Shown here piece after piece: positions 45,949 through 57,974 of a DNA stretch of 64,000 nt. The position numbers and the translations under genes were made by a program. Location: contig JABCPU010000051.1 in the NCBI GenBank assembly GCA_016800925.1, positions 1 through 64,000 on the forward strand. Direction: 5' to 3'. Below the pieces are notes generated by a model, which did not search any database, was not told the origin of the DNA, and saw nothing but the letters and a program-made list of their open reading frames with translations. Within the stretch, counting starts at the first letter, position 1. Each line of letters begins with the position of its first letter. This DNA is from Suillus spraguei (lineage: Eukaryota; Basidiomycota; Agaricomycetes; Boletales; Suillaceae).

Positions 45949-46646
45949 TGGGTTGTGGTGACGTCGTCCGAAGGCTACTGCTGAAAGCTATTGTCAGTAA
46001 CCTTTCATAAATGGGAAGAGGACCCTATTACCGATGTTGTGAGGATTTTGTCCGACAAGGGCTTGTATGAAGGGCACAGGAAACGAGCTTTTAACTTGAT
46101 TTTATGCACAGATTCGTACGGCGTTACCGATACAAGTCACATCGTTATCGCGCATCCCATGGTATCTGTCCAATGAGTGTTCTCGAGAAGGTCGCCGATC
46201 CATTGTAGCCCTTACATGAAGAGCCTTAGTACACAGGAATGTGTGTAAGTCGGACAGGAAAATGCTAGAATAATTGCCACAAGAATTCTACGATCCATGA
46301 TAACAAAAAGCTCGCTGAATGTAAAGATATCGATGGGGGCAATACCACTAGCTGGGTAGGCTGCAGAATAATTAGGCAGAATGAGTCCAGGCGCAGAGCT
46401 TATCGCTCGAAGTTCTGACAGAGTGGACACGTGGAGTCATAACCGAGGCCACCATGCTTGAAACTGAGGCAAATAGTACTTTGACAACAATAACAATTGA
46501 TCTGAACATGATTTGAAGAATCTAATTGAGAATGGACCGATCATGCTGCCTGGTAGTGTGTTGGTAGGTAGTACGTTCAAAATTCTGCCTGAAAAGGAAA
46601 TTTTAAGTATTTGTATTTCTTTTTGCCGCATTGCTACTTCAAAAGT
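45949..46646. other. end of unit B and intergenic DNA
   Basis: Matches unit A up to about 46440; after that it is unique. No gene seen. Confidence 0.45.
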
Positions 46647-47674
46647 ATGTTCTCTGCGACACTACTTGGGGCATTGGCACATGCACGCGTTCTACTGCGT
46701 TCCAGGCGACCACGTTATTTATCTCAGACAGCGTCGCTGAGTGGCTCATCTATCAAGGTAATCTAAACAATATGCTGATAGCTAACCTCGTGTGAGTCTG
46801 AAATTCTCCCCGCTGTAGTCCCTTCGAGATGCTTTCCGTGACCCCTCTTCACCATTTCACATCGCTCCAGGAGAGACAGGTCCTGAATCCCCGGACTGTC
46901 CTCCCTCACTCCCAGATCATACACCATCCCAGTCCAGCCACCCCACTGCAGTTGGCTCGCCGGCAGAGAACGCCAGAGCTAAACTGATTTCTATGGGGTA
47001 TGATGCAGGGTCATTTTGGGAGCAGAGTATTGTATGGGGGCACCATGATTCATTCCGGTACGCACTTTATAGACATCGAAGGACAGACTCATCATCTTTC
47101 TTACTATAGACACGTGAACAATGCACACTACCGTAAGGGTTCCAGTTTTCTTTGAACAGGAACAACAAGGGTCACTCACGAGTCTGCCATTATCATTATG
47201 CAGTACGATTCATTGAATCGGTCAGCCTGTTTTTGTGAAAGTCTGTATTGTACTGAAGCCTGGCAAGGGCCGCATTTTGTGGCTCATGGCCCTCGGAAAA
47301 GTTCTTGGGGGTGAAGAGCGCGTCAAGGCAATGCTCGCGGGTCAGGGCGTCTCACTCATACTCAAATCAGTAAACGTCAATTTTAGACGACCAGTAACGT
47401 TTCCTGACACAGTGAGATTTCCTTGTAACACTTGTTTCGCGATGTCTTTCATAACCATGAGTAGCTTTTGATCGGTTCAAGACCGATCACCTCTTCGAGC
47501 CGTACGCAGTTCACTCTGAACGCTGTGCTTTATTCGTATGCACAGCAGGCGGTCGTCGCAGACTCGGATAGCGTGCTTGTTTGGTACGACTATGATAGCC
47601 TGAAGAAATGCGACCCTGGGGATGACACATGGCGCATTATGAAGGCTGCCTCGCATGATGGTCAAGGGAGCTGA
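46647..47674 (+). CDS. hotdog-fold acyl-CoA thioesterase-like protein
   Basis: Six exons (46647-46757, 46819-47057, 47110-47132, 47204-47220, 47268-47411, 47465-47674) join to 744 nt, 247 residues. The Arg-rich N-terminus (MFSATLLGALAHARVLLRSR) looks like a mitochondrial targeting signal. The core reads IVWGHHDSFRHVNNAHYLRF, then IESGRILWLMALGKVLGG, GQGVSLILKSVNVNFRRPVT and FPDTLLIGSRPIT, ending SYAQQAVVADSDSVLVWYDY. This is the single-domain 4-hydroxybenzoyl-CoA thioesterase / fatty acyl thioesterase pattern (D in 'HHDSF', 'HVNN'). The substrate is probably an acyl-CoA, but the exact one is unknown. Two exons are only 23 and 17 nt. Confidence 0.82.
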
Positions 47675-48241
47675 TTCGACTGAGCTCGGACTATATGTAT
47701 GGTATATTGGTTTACCCTTGAATATTCCACGATAGAGCGACGGTGACTGGTGTTAGCTTTGATGGGCCCGCCTTCGGTAGACTGAAACGCGTGCAGCTTT
47801 AACGATCCGGCAGGTCACTTGGTCGGTTGTCTGTCGCTGCCCTTCGCTGGGGCCCCACTCCAACATCCTTACCGTAGACCATCTTACCCGAAATCAGACC
47901 TTGAGGTATCCAGTCCAATGCGAGACGTCTGGTATAAAGACACGCAGCAGCGAGCATTATGGGAGGTGCGGTCTTCGAAAGTGGTCCTTCAATCGTGTCA
48001 TCGTGGAGGCCATTTCCAATTCATTGTGCGTGCAGGAAGAATACACGATACCTACGTGAACAAAAGGTATCATGGTTTACTGGGGACCGAGTTTGATAGT
48101 TTTAATTAGTGGTGTGTAGTGACACGAAATGATCTGACTTAAGCATGTAGTCAGTACCTATCGATACAATAAATTCTACTTCCAGTGCATAATGCGAGTG
48201 ACGATAGAACTGAGACACCCAAGGAACATCCACCAATTCCT
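47675..48241. other. convergent intergenic region
   Basis: A plus frame at about 47819-48109 begins at a non-ATG codon and has no recognisable domain. Otherwise only 3' flanks of the thioesterase and WD40-TPR genes. Confidence 0.4.
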
Positions 48242-50899
48242 CTACCAACAGTGACATGACCAGCCGCCTCCATGTTCTCCTGGGTCTACCTGAACTGCTC
48301 GTTGTAAATTGGGGTCCGGTGTAGGAGGTCCATGATAATCTTCATCACGTATCAAGGAGTCATCACTCCCAGGAGCACCTGCTGCGGCATAACGCTGTAG
48401 ATTTATGTATCAGATACCCAAGACAGTCATAAAAATTGACTGGGCACACCAGTTGACCCGGCGCATAAGAAACATCGACAACAGGTGGCCCTGCATGATG
48501 AGACCGCCAGGAGAATAGGTTTCCTAGCCGAGCTGTAATAGTGGTAGGAGCGACAGCGAGTGGTGGGGCGGTAGGCGGTGCAGGAGCGGGCGCTGGTGCG
48601 GGCGGGGGAGCTGAACGAAGAATTTTCGTCAGAGCGAGCTTGACTCTTTTGAGGTGCCCAGGACGTTGTTGAGGTCGTAGTCGGGAAATTTGAGAATACT
48701 ACAATGAACGATGTAAGAAAGAAAGGATAGAGATACGCCATTGCACGCACTTGACGCATTCCGCGGAAGAAATTGGGTTCTGTATCATAATCATCTTGCT
48801 CTTGCCCCGGGATCTCCACCTGGATAACGGTCAGTAGCGAACGAGTTGAGGGGAATGCATACACCAAGAATACGGACATTCTGTTCAGCGAGCGCCGCAC
48901 TACACCTTTTCTTGAATTCTGGGGGAAATGCGGGTGAGTATGGTAGCCTCCAGTGACGTAACTGGAAACTTGCCGTTCGACCAATCGAGGCAGCCGGCCT
49001 TCATAGATTCGTCAATGGCATCTACCATGTGTTCATATGCTTCAAGGGCTTTATCAGGTTTACCTGCCAAAAGAAATGCCTGGCACCGTCTCTGGTGGGC
49101 AGTAAGACACAGAGACTCAAGATCCAAAGAGCTGTACAAAGCACTCAGTTACGGAAAGTATCATGCATACATAACCTTGACGCACCACGGTCAAGTCATC
49201 GTACATCAAGCGAATGGTTTTCGATAAGAAAGCGGTGGAGTCGACAGCGACAGTGAAGTAGTGAGCAGCCTCGTTGTGATGCGCACTATCCAAGGCATTA
49301 ATTCCAAGCTGAACCCGTAGATATGTCTAATGTGCAAGTTGCAAAGATCAGAGTCAATGACCAAGCGCAGCCGAATGAGACTGACTTCCACAACACAACG
49401 CGCGAGAGGATCTGTATTCGGACAAGCTACAGCCAGCTCTTTGATGAGCGACATTGCTTCGTCGTGCTGACCTGCGCTGAAGAGGGTGATGGCCTGAAAC
49501 ATGCGATGAAGCAGAAAATATACAAAACAAAACAAAGTCACCTTTATTAAGAAAAGGAAAGGGTCGTCTTCTGAATCGTCGGTCAAGTCGGATGCGACAT
49601 TGAATGCTATCCGTGCCTCCTGAATGCCACCTTTTCCACAGAGGGAGATGCCCTTGGAGATGTAGCCTGTCAATATGCTGATGGACTATGTCACGGATGA
49701 AAGCAAACCATTAGTAAGAAGGCTATGATGGGTTGGTATGACTTGCCTTGGTCGCATTGTCAATGGCGAGGCCCCAGGCGTGTTTTCGGGACAGAATGAA
49801 TGACCGATGAGCATATAAAGTATAGTCGTTCGCGTCGGTGTGGATGCCTCGGGTGAGTATCTCTTCAGCAGTGTCCAGGTCCCCAGTTATACATGCATCG
49901 TGGGCTGCCGTGATAGCCAAGATCTATCCGAAGGATGCTCGATTTGCGTTATGAGAGTCAAGAATAAAAACTCGTTTTTGAATGAGCGTTCTTGGGTACT
50001 GCCCACTCTGAAATCCTATTATTATAAGCACCACTGAGGATGTGCTTGCCATCCGCGGAAAAAGTAACAGAATGCGGCAAGTGTGAGTGCTGAAAGGTGG
50101 CAATGGTTTGTCGATCCGAGAGCCGCCAGAGACGGACAAGTTTGTCAGAAGATGCAGAAGCAATGAGAGTGCCAGCGGGGTGAATGGCAATGGCGAAGAT
50201 TTTGTGAGTGTGGCCTTTCCAGGGACGACCGACTTGCCGCCAGGTCAGTGAATCCCACTCTCGTATAGTTAGATCGTTGTCATCGCCTCCTGAAAGAAGA
50301 CGTGTGCCATTGAGCGTCCACGCGAGTGACAAGTTTCATCTTGTGTGATCCTTGAAAGATGCAACCTGTTCCCTTGTGCCTGTATTATGGATTTGGATAT
50401 TGTCTTCTGTCGCGATGGCAAGAAGTTCACCAGAAGGCGAGTATCGAACGCAATAGACGTAACCACCACACTCGATTGGTTCTCCTTGCATCTGCCACGT
50501 TTTGGTACACCAAAACTTCGTTGTTTCATCCCATGAACCAGTAGCCAGCACCGCACCATTGGGAGAAAAATCCAACGAGTTGATCCGAATGGAGTGGGCT
50601 TTGATGGGTTGGATGAGAGATTTGCCAGTTTCACCATGACAGGCAATCATTTCTCCATATCCACCACCGCTTGCAATTATTTGACCATCTCGTGATACCG
50701 CCAATGCCCACACCAGACTGCCATGCCCCTCCATATTCTTCAATACAGCACCTGTCTCCAAGTCCCAAAGACGAAGTGTCGTGTCCCATGAGCCCGTAAC
50801 CATTCGTCGCTTATCAGGAAAAACGGCGACTGCCATTACAGTCCACACATGATCTTCAAAAGTTCGAATGGATGTCGTGCTTGGAATGAGCTTTGACAT
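48242..50899 (-). CDS. WD40-repeat plus TPR protein with Pro-rich tail
   Basis: The ATG at 50899 starts at least six WD40 repeats: HVWTVMAVAVFPDKRRMVTG, DTTLRLWDLETGAVL, LVWALAVSRDGQIIASGGG, INSLDFSPNGAVLATGSWDE, YCVRYSPSGELLAIATED, MSLAWTLNGTRLLSGGDDN and IFAIAIHPAGTLIASASSDK. After an intron come tetratricopeptide-like repeats (ACITGDLDTAEEILTRGI, DYTLYAHRSFILSRKHAWGL, ILTGYISKGISLCGKGG, LFSAGQHDEAMSLIKELA, QAFLLAGKPDKALEAYEHMV). The C-terminal part has IPGQEQDDYDTEPNFFRGM, an Ala/Pro run, ITARLGNLFSWRSHHAGPPV, VVDVSYAPG and DEDYHGPPTPDP, ending HGGGWSCHCW. The C-terminus has the CxxX form of a prenylation box, but this is speculative. Likely a cytosolic protein-interaction scaffold; its partners are unknown. 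Related proteins with these domains are abundant in Agaricomycetes. Confidence 0.8.
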
Positions 50900-51310
50900 T
50901 TTACTGGAGGTAGATGGTGTTGAGCACAGTCAAGGGATTGTGGGCGTCTTTCCTTGATTTGCACAGGTGCGTATATTGTGCTGCTTCGCCGCGGTATGTA
51001 CTGTTTTCATAGACGCTCAAACCACCAGGTAGTTCGTCTCCGTTCCACAAAGGATGCCTCCCATTCAATCGCGATAGTGCAGTTTCTCCAACACTTCATC
51101 ACGTCACTTGTCCGAGTGCACCTATCTTAAAGTCTATAGCTCATTCTAGGTCCTGGAATTCTCAGGGTGAGATGTGAAACTAGTGTGGCCTCAGCAGGCT
51201 CAGCTTCGAAGGCCCAACTTGAACATCTAGTGATGAATGCTACCTACGACAATATTGCCCGAACTTACCCGCATGCAACAACTGTGAGTAGTTGGACCTT
51301 TGTAAAAACT
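50900..51310. other. intergenic
   Basis: Promoter side of the WD40-TPR gene and 3' side of the F-box gene; no gene seen. Confidence 0.5.
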
Positions 51311-52796
51311 CTACAACCCCCTTCTATCAATGCCATAACGTTGTGTCAAGCGGCGATAGCCACAGTAATCGCCACGCTTGGGGTCCACTACTACGTCAAG
51401 GAAAGGGACGAGAATAACGTATTCCTCTCGCTGCTCATCAGTCGTCGTTACTCCAGTGCCAAAAATCAGGCTCTCCAGAGGGCAACTTGACCGTGTCAAA
51501 AATGTCTTCAATTCCTCGTGTGGCCACGGTCGTATGTAGCGAACTTCAAGTAGGCGTAAATTGGGGAGTGTGAGTGCATTGAACAAGTCAGGGTATAAAT
51601 TTTCCATGCGCATCGGGGATGCATTACTGATGCATAAGGATTGAAGGTTCTTGTGCACGAATGGCTCAAACGCTAACGAAACTCCGTCGTAAAAGCTTAG
51701 GCCAATCTCTAATGAGGAGAGGTTGGGACCCAGCTGGAGCAACTGGAGGATTAGATTGGGTTGACATATAGCGATCTCGACATGTGTCAGGTGGGCCCAT
51801 ACGGGATTGCAAGAAATTATGCGGTCAAAGTCGAATGCGGCCGGCCCAGCTACTATGAGCCTGCGTAAGGTGAAAGGTAGTCGCGAGAAGGATTGTGCGA
51901 AACTTGGGGTGCACCATAGAGGATTAGATGCGGTTATGGTAAGCTCCTGCAGTACCGGGAGGTCGTTTAACAAAAGTTCGGGAGTAAAGGGGTTGACGAA
52001 TAATATGATATGAAGGGACGAAATTTGGTTCGTACGAGGTTCAAGAAGGCTTCGTAGGTAGGTCGTGTTATTTTTGAAGCACTTGAGTGCTAATGAAAGC
52101 GGACGATCTCGCGATCGCTTGAGCCATACATCATAGCAGAAGGCTGTTCGCTGCCAGTCTTCGCTGTTAATGTCCACAATAACTCGGCACCACAAACTAG
52201 ACATCCCTGTAGCAACCTCCCTCCACCTTCGGCATATTCTGGTCAGCAGCATGGGAGCCAATTTTGATGAGGGCAACAAGTGTTCAGTTTCCGGGAGACA
52301 GTGAACAAAAATAAGGGATAATAATTCAGATGGAAGGCGCCAGAGAGCCGATACAAGTCCGCTGTTCGAGTCCATGGAGTGGACAATTATATTATCCTTC
52401 CTGTTTAGGAGCTGTAGGTGAATGTTCTTTATTCTGTCCATGATTCTATCCAGCTCGGAGACCTCTTGCGAAACTGCATCCAATCGCTGCTGACCTTCGG
52501 TGACGACAGCATTGGTGCTCTTGTTGCGCCCGATAGCAGAGTGGTTAATATGTGGAAATGTGGAATACGGGGTTTCAAGATCTGAAATCTGTGGTGGTCA
52601 CCACAGTCAGCATCGATATAGTATACCAAGTTTGTATCATCGGAATTGACATACGATCACTCGTGAATGATGCGCCAACTAAAGCGATTGATTATTATCC
52701 TCGTACATCAGGCTATTACTCGGTACTCACGATGTCTTGCAGTGCACTAATGTTTGAAATCGGAGAAGCATTGACTTCTGAGTTCCCGCCAATCAT
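51311..52796 (-). CDS. F-box protein, intact
   Basis: A first exon from the ATG at 52796 (MIGGNSEVNASPISNISALQ) joins, through an intron of about 130 bp ending at 52595, a long second exon to 51311. A coiled-coil-like stretch (QQRLDAVSQEVSELDRIMDR, IKNIHLQLLNRKD) precedes a clear F-box: WRLPSELLSLIFVHCLPE, then LLTRICRRWREVATGMSSLW. LRR-like segments follow (ISSLHIILFVNPFTPELLLN, LPVLQELTIT, LPNLRLLEVRYIRPWPHEE). This is the standard Agaricomycete 'coiled coil - F-box - LRR' layout and the likely functional relative of the relics at 25.4, 31.4 and 39.0 kb. The role is substrate recognition for an SCF E3 ligase; the target is unknown. Confidence 0.83.
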
Positions 52797-53478
52797 ATTT
52801 TGATATATGTCAATTGCTGATTTGCGAGCGAGGGACAACAACGGTTGAAGATGAAGAATGCCACGTGGTATGGTCCAGGTATCTTGTTAGACATAGCTCA
52901 CGTAAATTTCCCCAGATAAACAGACTTAACAAATGGACAATTATCGTCGTTTTCTCTGTCTTCTATCCGAGACTAAGGACTACATCTAAGTACGTATTTT
53001 GCCGATTCAATTCTGCGCAATATTATGTAATCTCGCTGTTTAGTTTCTTTTTTTTTTTTTTTTTTTGGACAAGCGAGTTTCTTATATGGCTACTGACCCT
53101 GTCTAGTACTATATAAACGCTTATAGCGGAGCCTATTCCAGGGACCGGTCCAAGGGAAAATGCATTCACGCACACCCTACGTGTTGTAGGGGCGTGTGGG
53201 GCTCTAAGGGCTTCCTACTAGGTTGCCTCGTTCTGCGGGGGCCGTTTAGTTTCAAGACGCTGGGTTTCACACAGCTGCAACGCTGAACGCTGAACGCTGA
53301 ACACGCAGAAACAATGTTATCATTCCATATGATAATAGTCTTTCTACACTGGAGTAGCCATGTCGTAGTACTTTCAATAAGCAATACACGACACATCACC
53401 ATTACCTCCCAAACTTGACAATTTACTTCCTGCTCGCCGTTCATCCCCTCCTAATAGGATCCAAGTACTCCTCGTCTG
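52797..53478. other. intergenic
   Basis: Contains a T-tract of about 20 (53049-53068) and short frames without domains. No gene seen. Confidence 0.45.
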
Positions 53479-56400
53479 CTAAAAACGCCTGTCGTCGACT
53501 GCCACGTCCGAGTAATGATTCAAAATAAGGTCGCGGAGAATGTTGCTCGACTCTACAACACGACGAGTATAGTCTTCTGGAATGCCTGGGTACATCTGAA
53601 TGGCTGTAACGCAAGCATGACCTGCGAAATGTATGCCCTCGAATTTTCCTTTGTTGATATCCCACCAGCTCTCCGCGTGAGTCTCCTCCTCAAATCCTGT
53701 GACAGCGACGACGATTGGAACCTTCTTCTCCGAGCAGATTCTAGAGTAAAATTTGGTGTAGGCCTCAACAAGAGTGCGAGGGGCAGTCGTCCTGCGCATG
53801 CAGTACACCAGAAGGTTGATCCCATCTGACTTGGAGTTCATGAGCTTACGCAGCAAGTTCTCCAACTGTTTTTCTGCTTTCGCCGTTATCACTTTGCCTG
53901 TCATCCCCTGATTAAGACTTGGGGTATCAAACAGGACGAATCTCTGGCCTGAGATATCTACTGAGTAGCGTTGAACGGTGGAAGTGCATCCATGTGCATC
54001 ACAGGATGTCTTCGCGAGCTGTTCTCGCGCGATCACATTGATGACTGAACTTATCCCTGAGCCGTTATCGCCGAATATGACAATGTTTCTTTCCCGTGAG
54101 TGTATCTGCTACATTTAATCAGTAAGTTCTCTTCGAAGTAACATATGTCGAATCTCGACCAAGTAGAGTACGAACCATGTTTCTCGCATCTGCTAGAGAA
54201 ACGACAGTCCATTCCGAGGAATTTGTTGCAATGAGGTTGCGCAGAATTTCGCTCGACTCTGTAACACGACGAATGGAGATATCCGAGAGGCCTAGCGCTG
54301 TGACACATGCATGGTCTGCAAAATGCATGCCAAGACTCTCGATTTCCATCCGATTAGTATCCCACCAGTTCTCCATGCGAGTCATTTTCTCCAATCCTGT
54401 GACGACGATGACGATTGGAACTCTCCGGCAGATCCCAGAGTAAAATGTGGTGTAGTCCTCAACGAGGGCGCGAAGGGAAGTCATGCAGCGCACGCAGTAC
54501 ACCAAAAGGTCGATTCCATCCGATCTAGGGCTCAAAAGCTCACGCAACAAGCTCTTCAGCTGTTTTTCTGCTTTCTTCGCCACTCCCAAGTTGAGACCTG
54601 CGGTATCAATCAGGGTGAATCTCTGGCCCGAAATTTCTACTGGGTAGCGTTGAGTGGTAGATGTGCATCCATGTACGTCATTGGATGTCTTCGCGAGCTG
54701 TTTATGCACGATTGTATTGATGATTGAACTTTTTCCTGAGCCAGTCTTTCCGAATATGACAACATTTCTTTCCCGCGGGGGCGTCTGCTATATTTAATTA
54801 GTAAGCTTTCTTTGCGGTAATGTATCCAAAGAAGCAAAGCACGTACTTCACGGTTGCTTGCATTTGGAGGCGATAGTGGTGGCGGTGTTAATTGTTTACG
54901 TTCATGTGCCGAGATGTCGGTCAATTGAACTACTCCAGGTAATGAAACATCCACCTCGACATTTGTTGAGCATGAATGTAACTCACGAGAACCAGTGCCA
55001 GGACTCCGGCGTGATGAACAAGCAGTGTCAGATACAGTTACCGCAATAGTTCTGCCGAGACTCGAGAGTGACGAACAAGAACTAGAAAAATGGTTATTCA
55101 AACTTGTAAATCTGTGCAGATTTGGACCTACGAAGATCCTCGAGTGCCAAGAAAGCCATCCTGCGCAGCATCGCTGGAAGAATCTTGAAGCTCGTGTAAG
55201 TGGATGGTCAATAAAGCACCACGAACGATACAGACTGACCTAATGAGGAACGCCTGCGCATGACAAGGTCGAGCACCTCATCTGCTGAAGGTCGAAGTTT
55301 AAATTCGGATTGCAGACATTTTTGGATGATGTTCCAATCTGAGTCCATTATTGCAGGGTGGCCGTCAGGGCGCTGTGGGATACGACCTTGAACTTTTAAA
55401 CCATAGATATACCATTCTGCCGTGAAAGAGTTGATCTCAGACCAAGGGTACTGACCCGAGAGAATCTTGTTCTATGAGTCCTCGGGCGAACATTTTGAGA
55501 CTAAACAACCGACTCACTTGGAGCATCACACAACCAAAAGAGTATATATCAGCTTTTTCCAAAAGTCGGTCACAGACCTCTTCTGATAGAAGTTCTGGTG
55601 CCGCATAACGAATTGCACCTGGGCGCATAGATGTCGCAGCCAAGTGTGACTGGCCGAGAAGGGGCCTCACAATGGTGGAAAGACCAAAGTCGATTAGCTT
55701 CGCATGGCCTTCATTGTCAATCAGTATATTCGCCTAGAGGTTCATTAATTTTCAAAAATGCCTCAGCAGCTCTGAGTTCACCCCTGTTATATCCCCGTGT
55801 ATGACATTCATCGAGTGCACTATACCATAGGTAGGTTACCACAACAACTGGAGAATATAAATGACACTGACAGTACTGCAGTCCAGAGCTGACACCTTCT
55901 AGCTTCCAACTTCGGATGAGTCTTGAGAAGCGAAAGGATCTGATGAGAATTGTGCTCACCATACGCGAACGGTCCACCATTGTTAGACCGTTGTGATTAG
56001 ATGCCAGGTAGGCGTTCAACGTGCCATTTGAAATCCACGGAGTTACTAAACTGCCCAACCCTGGCCTCCGTCCAAATCCTGTCGCTGTACCCAATAGCGG
56101 TACAATGTTTTTATGGCGTAGAATCTTCAAAATGCCAATTTCTCGGCTGATTTTCTAGGTGATTTAAAAGGAATAAGTACTATGTATATGCGAACCTTTT
56201 ATCTCTTACCCTCTCTAATACCTTCTCCGAATCACAATGTTGCTCTAGGTATCTGAAGGCCTTGAGCGCGACCTTAGTCACCATATCCGAGTGTCGGCGC
56301 AAGTCAGTGTACGGTAAACAAGTTTAAAACATGGACTGACGACGGATGAAATACCGTCTTTACTGTAATTGCATTTCCAGACATCGCCAAATGCACCTCC

Positions 56401-56860
56401 GCTTATAGGGTCCTGGATTATTCGAGTAATAAAGGGTGTTAAATCGTCTGGCATGCCCTCCACCCTGTGCCATGATAAGGTCAGTAAAGCAGATACTGCC
56501 AATGAGACCATTGACATACCCCATATCGTAGTTCCTCGTGTTTACCCAACTAGCAGTCTCGTGAGCAACGAACAGCCGAAGAATATGGATGGGATTCAGT
56601 TGACAGTACGGTCGTAGGCGCACTTTGAGGATGGGCGGTTATATAATTCGGGTTAGTCACAATCACTGCCTCCGAGGGCGCCAAATATCCACGAGTCTTC
56701 CGATATGAAAACATTCGTCGTGAATATTTAGGTATATGTAGGTTTCACAGCTATGTCCAAAAATGATAGATCAGATTTCAATTCAAACGGAGCACGACTC
56801 ACCGATGTCAGGAGTAAGTAGTTGACGAAGGCGCAGCACAACTTCGGGATCGAACGTCAT
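53479..56860 (-). CDS. protein kinase fused to two tandem AIG1-like G domains
   Basis: Read on the minus strand, a likely start at 56860 (MTFDPEVVLRLRQLLTPD) or 56517 leads to a kinase domain: ISGGAFGDVWKCNY (Gly loop), KVALKAFRYL (lysine), EIGILKILRHKNIVPLLG, LHSMNVIHGDITGANILID (HGD in place of HRD), KLIDFGLSTIV (DFG), IRYAAPELL and YPWSEINSF, ending RPSADEVLDLVMRRRSSL. A Ser-rich linker then reaches VVIFGKTGSGKSSIINTIV, DTAGLNLG and IVIVVTGLEK (G domain 1, P-loop intact). After an intron follows NIVIFGDNGSGISSVINVIA, DTPSLNQG, VVAVTGFEEE (G domain 2, with Ile for the P-loop Lys and Ser for the G3 Gly). No in-frame ATG lies just before the first G domain, and a kinase-to-linker splice keeps the frame, so one fused gene is the best model. 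Two adjacent genes remain possible. Confidence 0.68.
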
Positions 56861-57846
56861 ACATAGTCGAATTCAAAAATATGTGACATAAAGGAACATG
56901 GTTCCTCAAGATACGTTTCTACACATAAGGGAAGGCGGGGAGACGGTGATTTGTTCTGAAACAAACAAAGTCGGTGCGTTTTGTAAAATGGAATATTGTG
57001 ATCTATCGATGCCAGGACAGGCATTATCGGTCGACACAGAGAATTACATCGAGCACTACAGAAACAGTTATGTCATTTGTGTGATAAGGATTGAAGCCCG
57101 TCCCCGATATTTATTCGTCCAATTGTTCGTCTCGCCGATGGTACCCAAGTAGACGTGGCAAACCACGTTTAAGCATATAATATGGTCTTGTTGTACTCTC
57201 TCGCATCGTCACCGACCTTGGCGTGATTGACGAGCTGATTTTTATATGTTCCACTTGAGACTCGGGGGATTATGAACAGCCGGAAGGGATATTTACGAAC
57301 AATTCTTTTGAAAAAATGAGTACGAGCCACTGGAGAAACGTCACAGTGCCCATGTATGTGAGGGTCTCATTGCAAGAAACGCTACAGTCGGTGGTTGCAG
57401 CCTTGACGATAGTGTTTCATTGATCATTGAGTTGGGACACTGACATAGTAACCAACGAACGTGCGATTAGATGAAATGGGAAGGTTCGCGCCAGCGATGA
57501 CTGTATATATAAATGTGAGAAACGGAAAATGAAAGGATGTACACAGTACAGTACCATGTCTTGCAATGCTAAAACATATTCGCCACGGAAGATTATCTGA
57601 TGACTATTGATCAAATGTTAACCTTAATGTTATTAATCAGAGACAAGGGGTCGGTGAAGGATTAGGAAAGGAACAGAGTGAGTGGCGTGAGCCTAGTCAT
57701 TTGTGAGGGAATGGAGTTTAGAACGGATAGTTGCGACTCGGCAGAAGGCTACCTTACATAATGGAAGACTGAGGCTGTGCTTCTTAGAGAAAGACAATTA
57801 AAATAACACGTCCCCTCTACTCACTTACTCGTGATCGTAGAATCGC
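56861..57846. other. intergenic
   Basis: Promoter side of the kinase gene and unassigned sequence; frames near 56898-57152 start at ATG but show no domain. Confidence 0.4.
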
Positions 57847-57974
57847 TCAGAATTCGAACAGATGCACAAAATATACCTTGAGACCTTTTTCATTATTTCT
57901 GGGAGAATGGACGACACCGAGTCTGATCTCACTCTGAATTTGGTTCGAGGGTACTTCCTCGATCTCCATGCCCA

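Larger units (their letters stand above)
38516..46440. repeat. segmental duplication, unit B
   Basis: About 7.9 kb, direct copy of unit A (30895-37770) plus the intact F-box/LRR gene at 41975-43661. Lipase-coding and flanking parts are around nine-tenths identical by eye, with changes both in introns and exons, so the duplication is not very recent. Confidence 0.9.

Noticed and set aside
55437..56517. Kinase as a separate gene ending near 55212
   Set aside because: Without a splice the kinase would stop at a TGA shortly after RRRSSLGQ, but the G-domain frame has no ATG of its own and a clean intron joins the two. Kept as an alternative.
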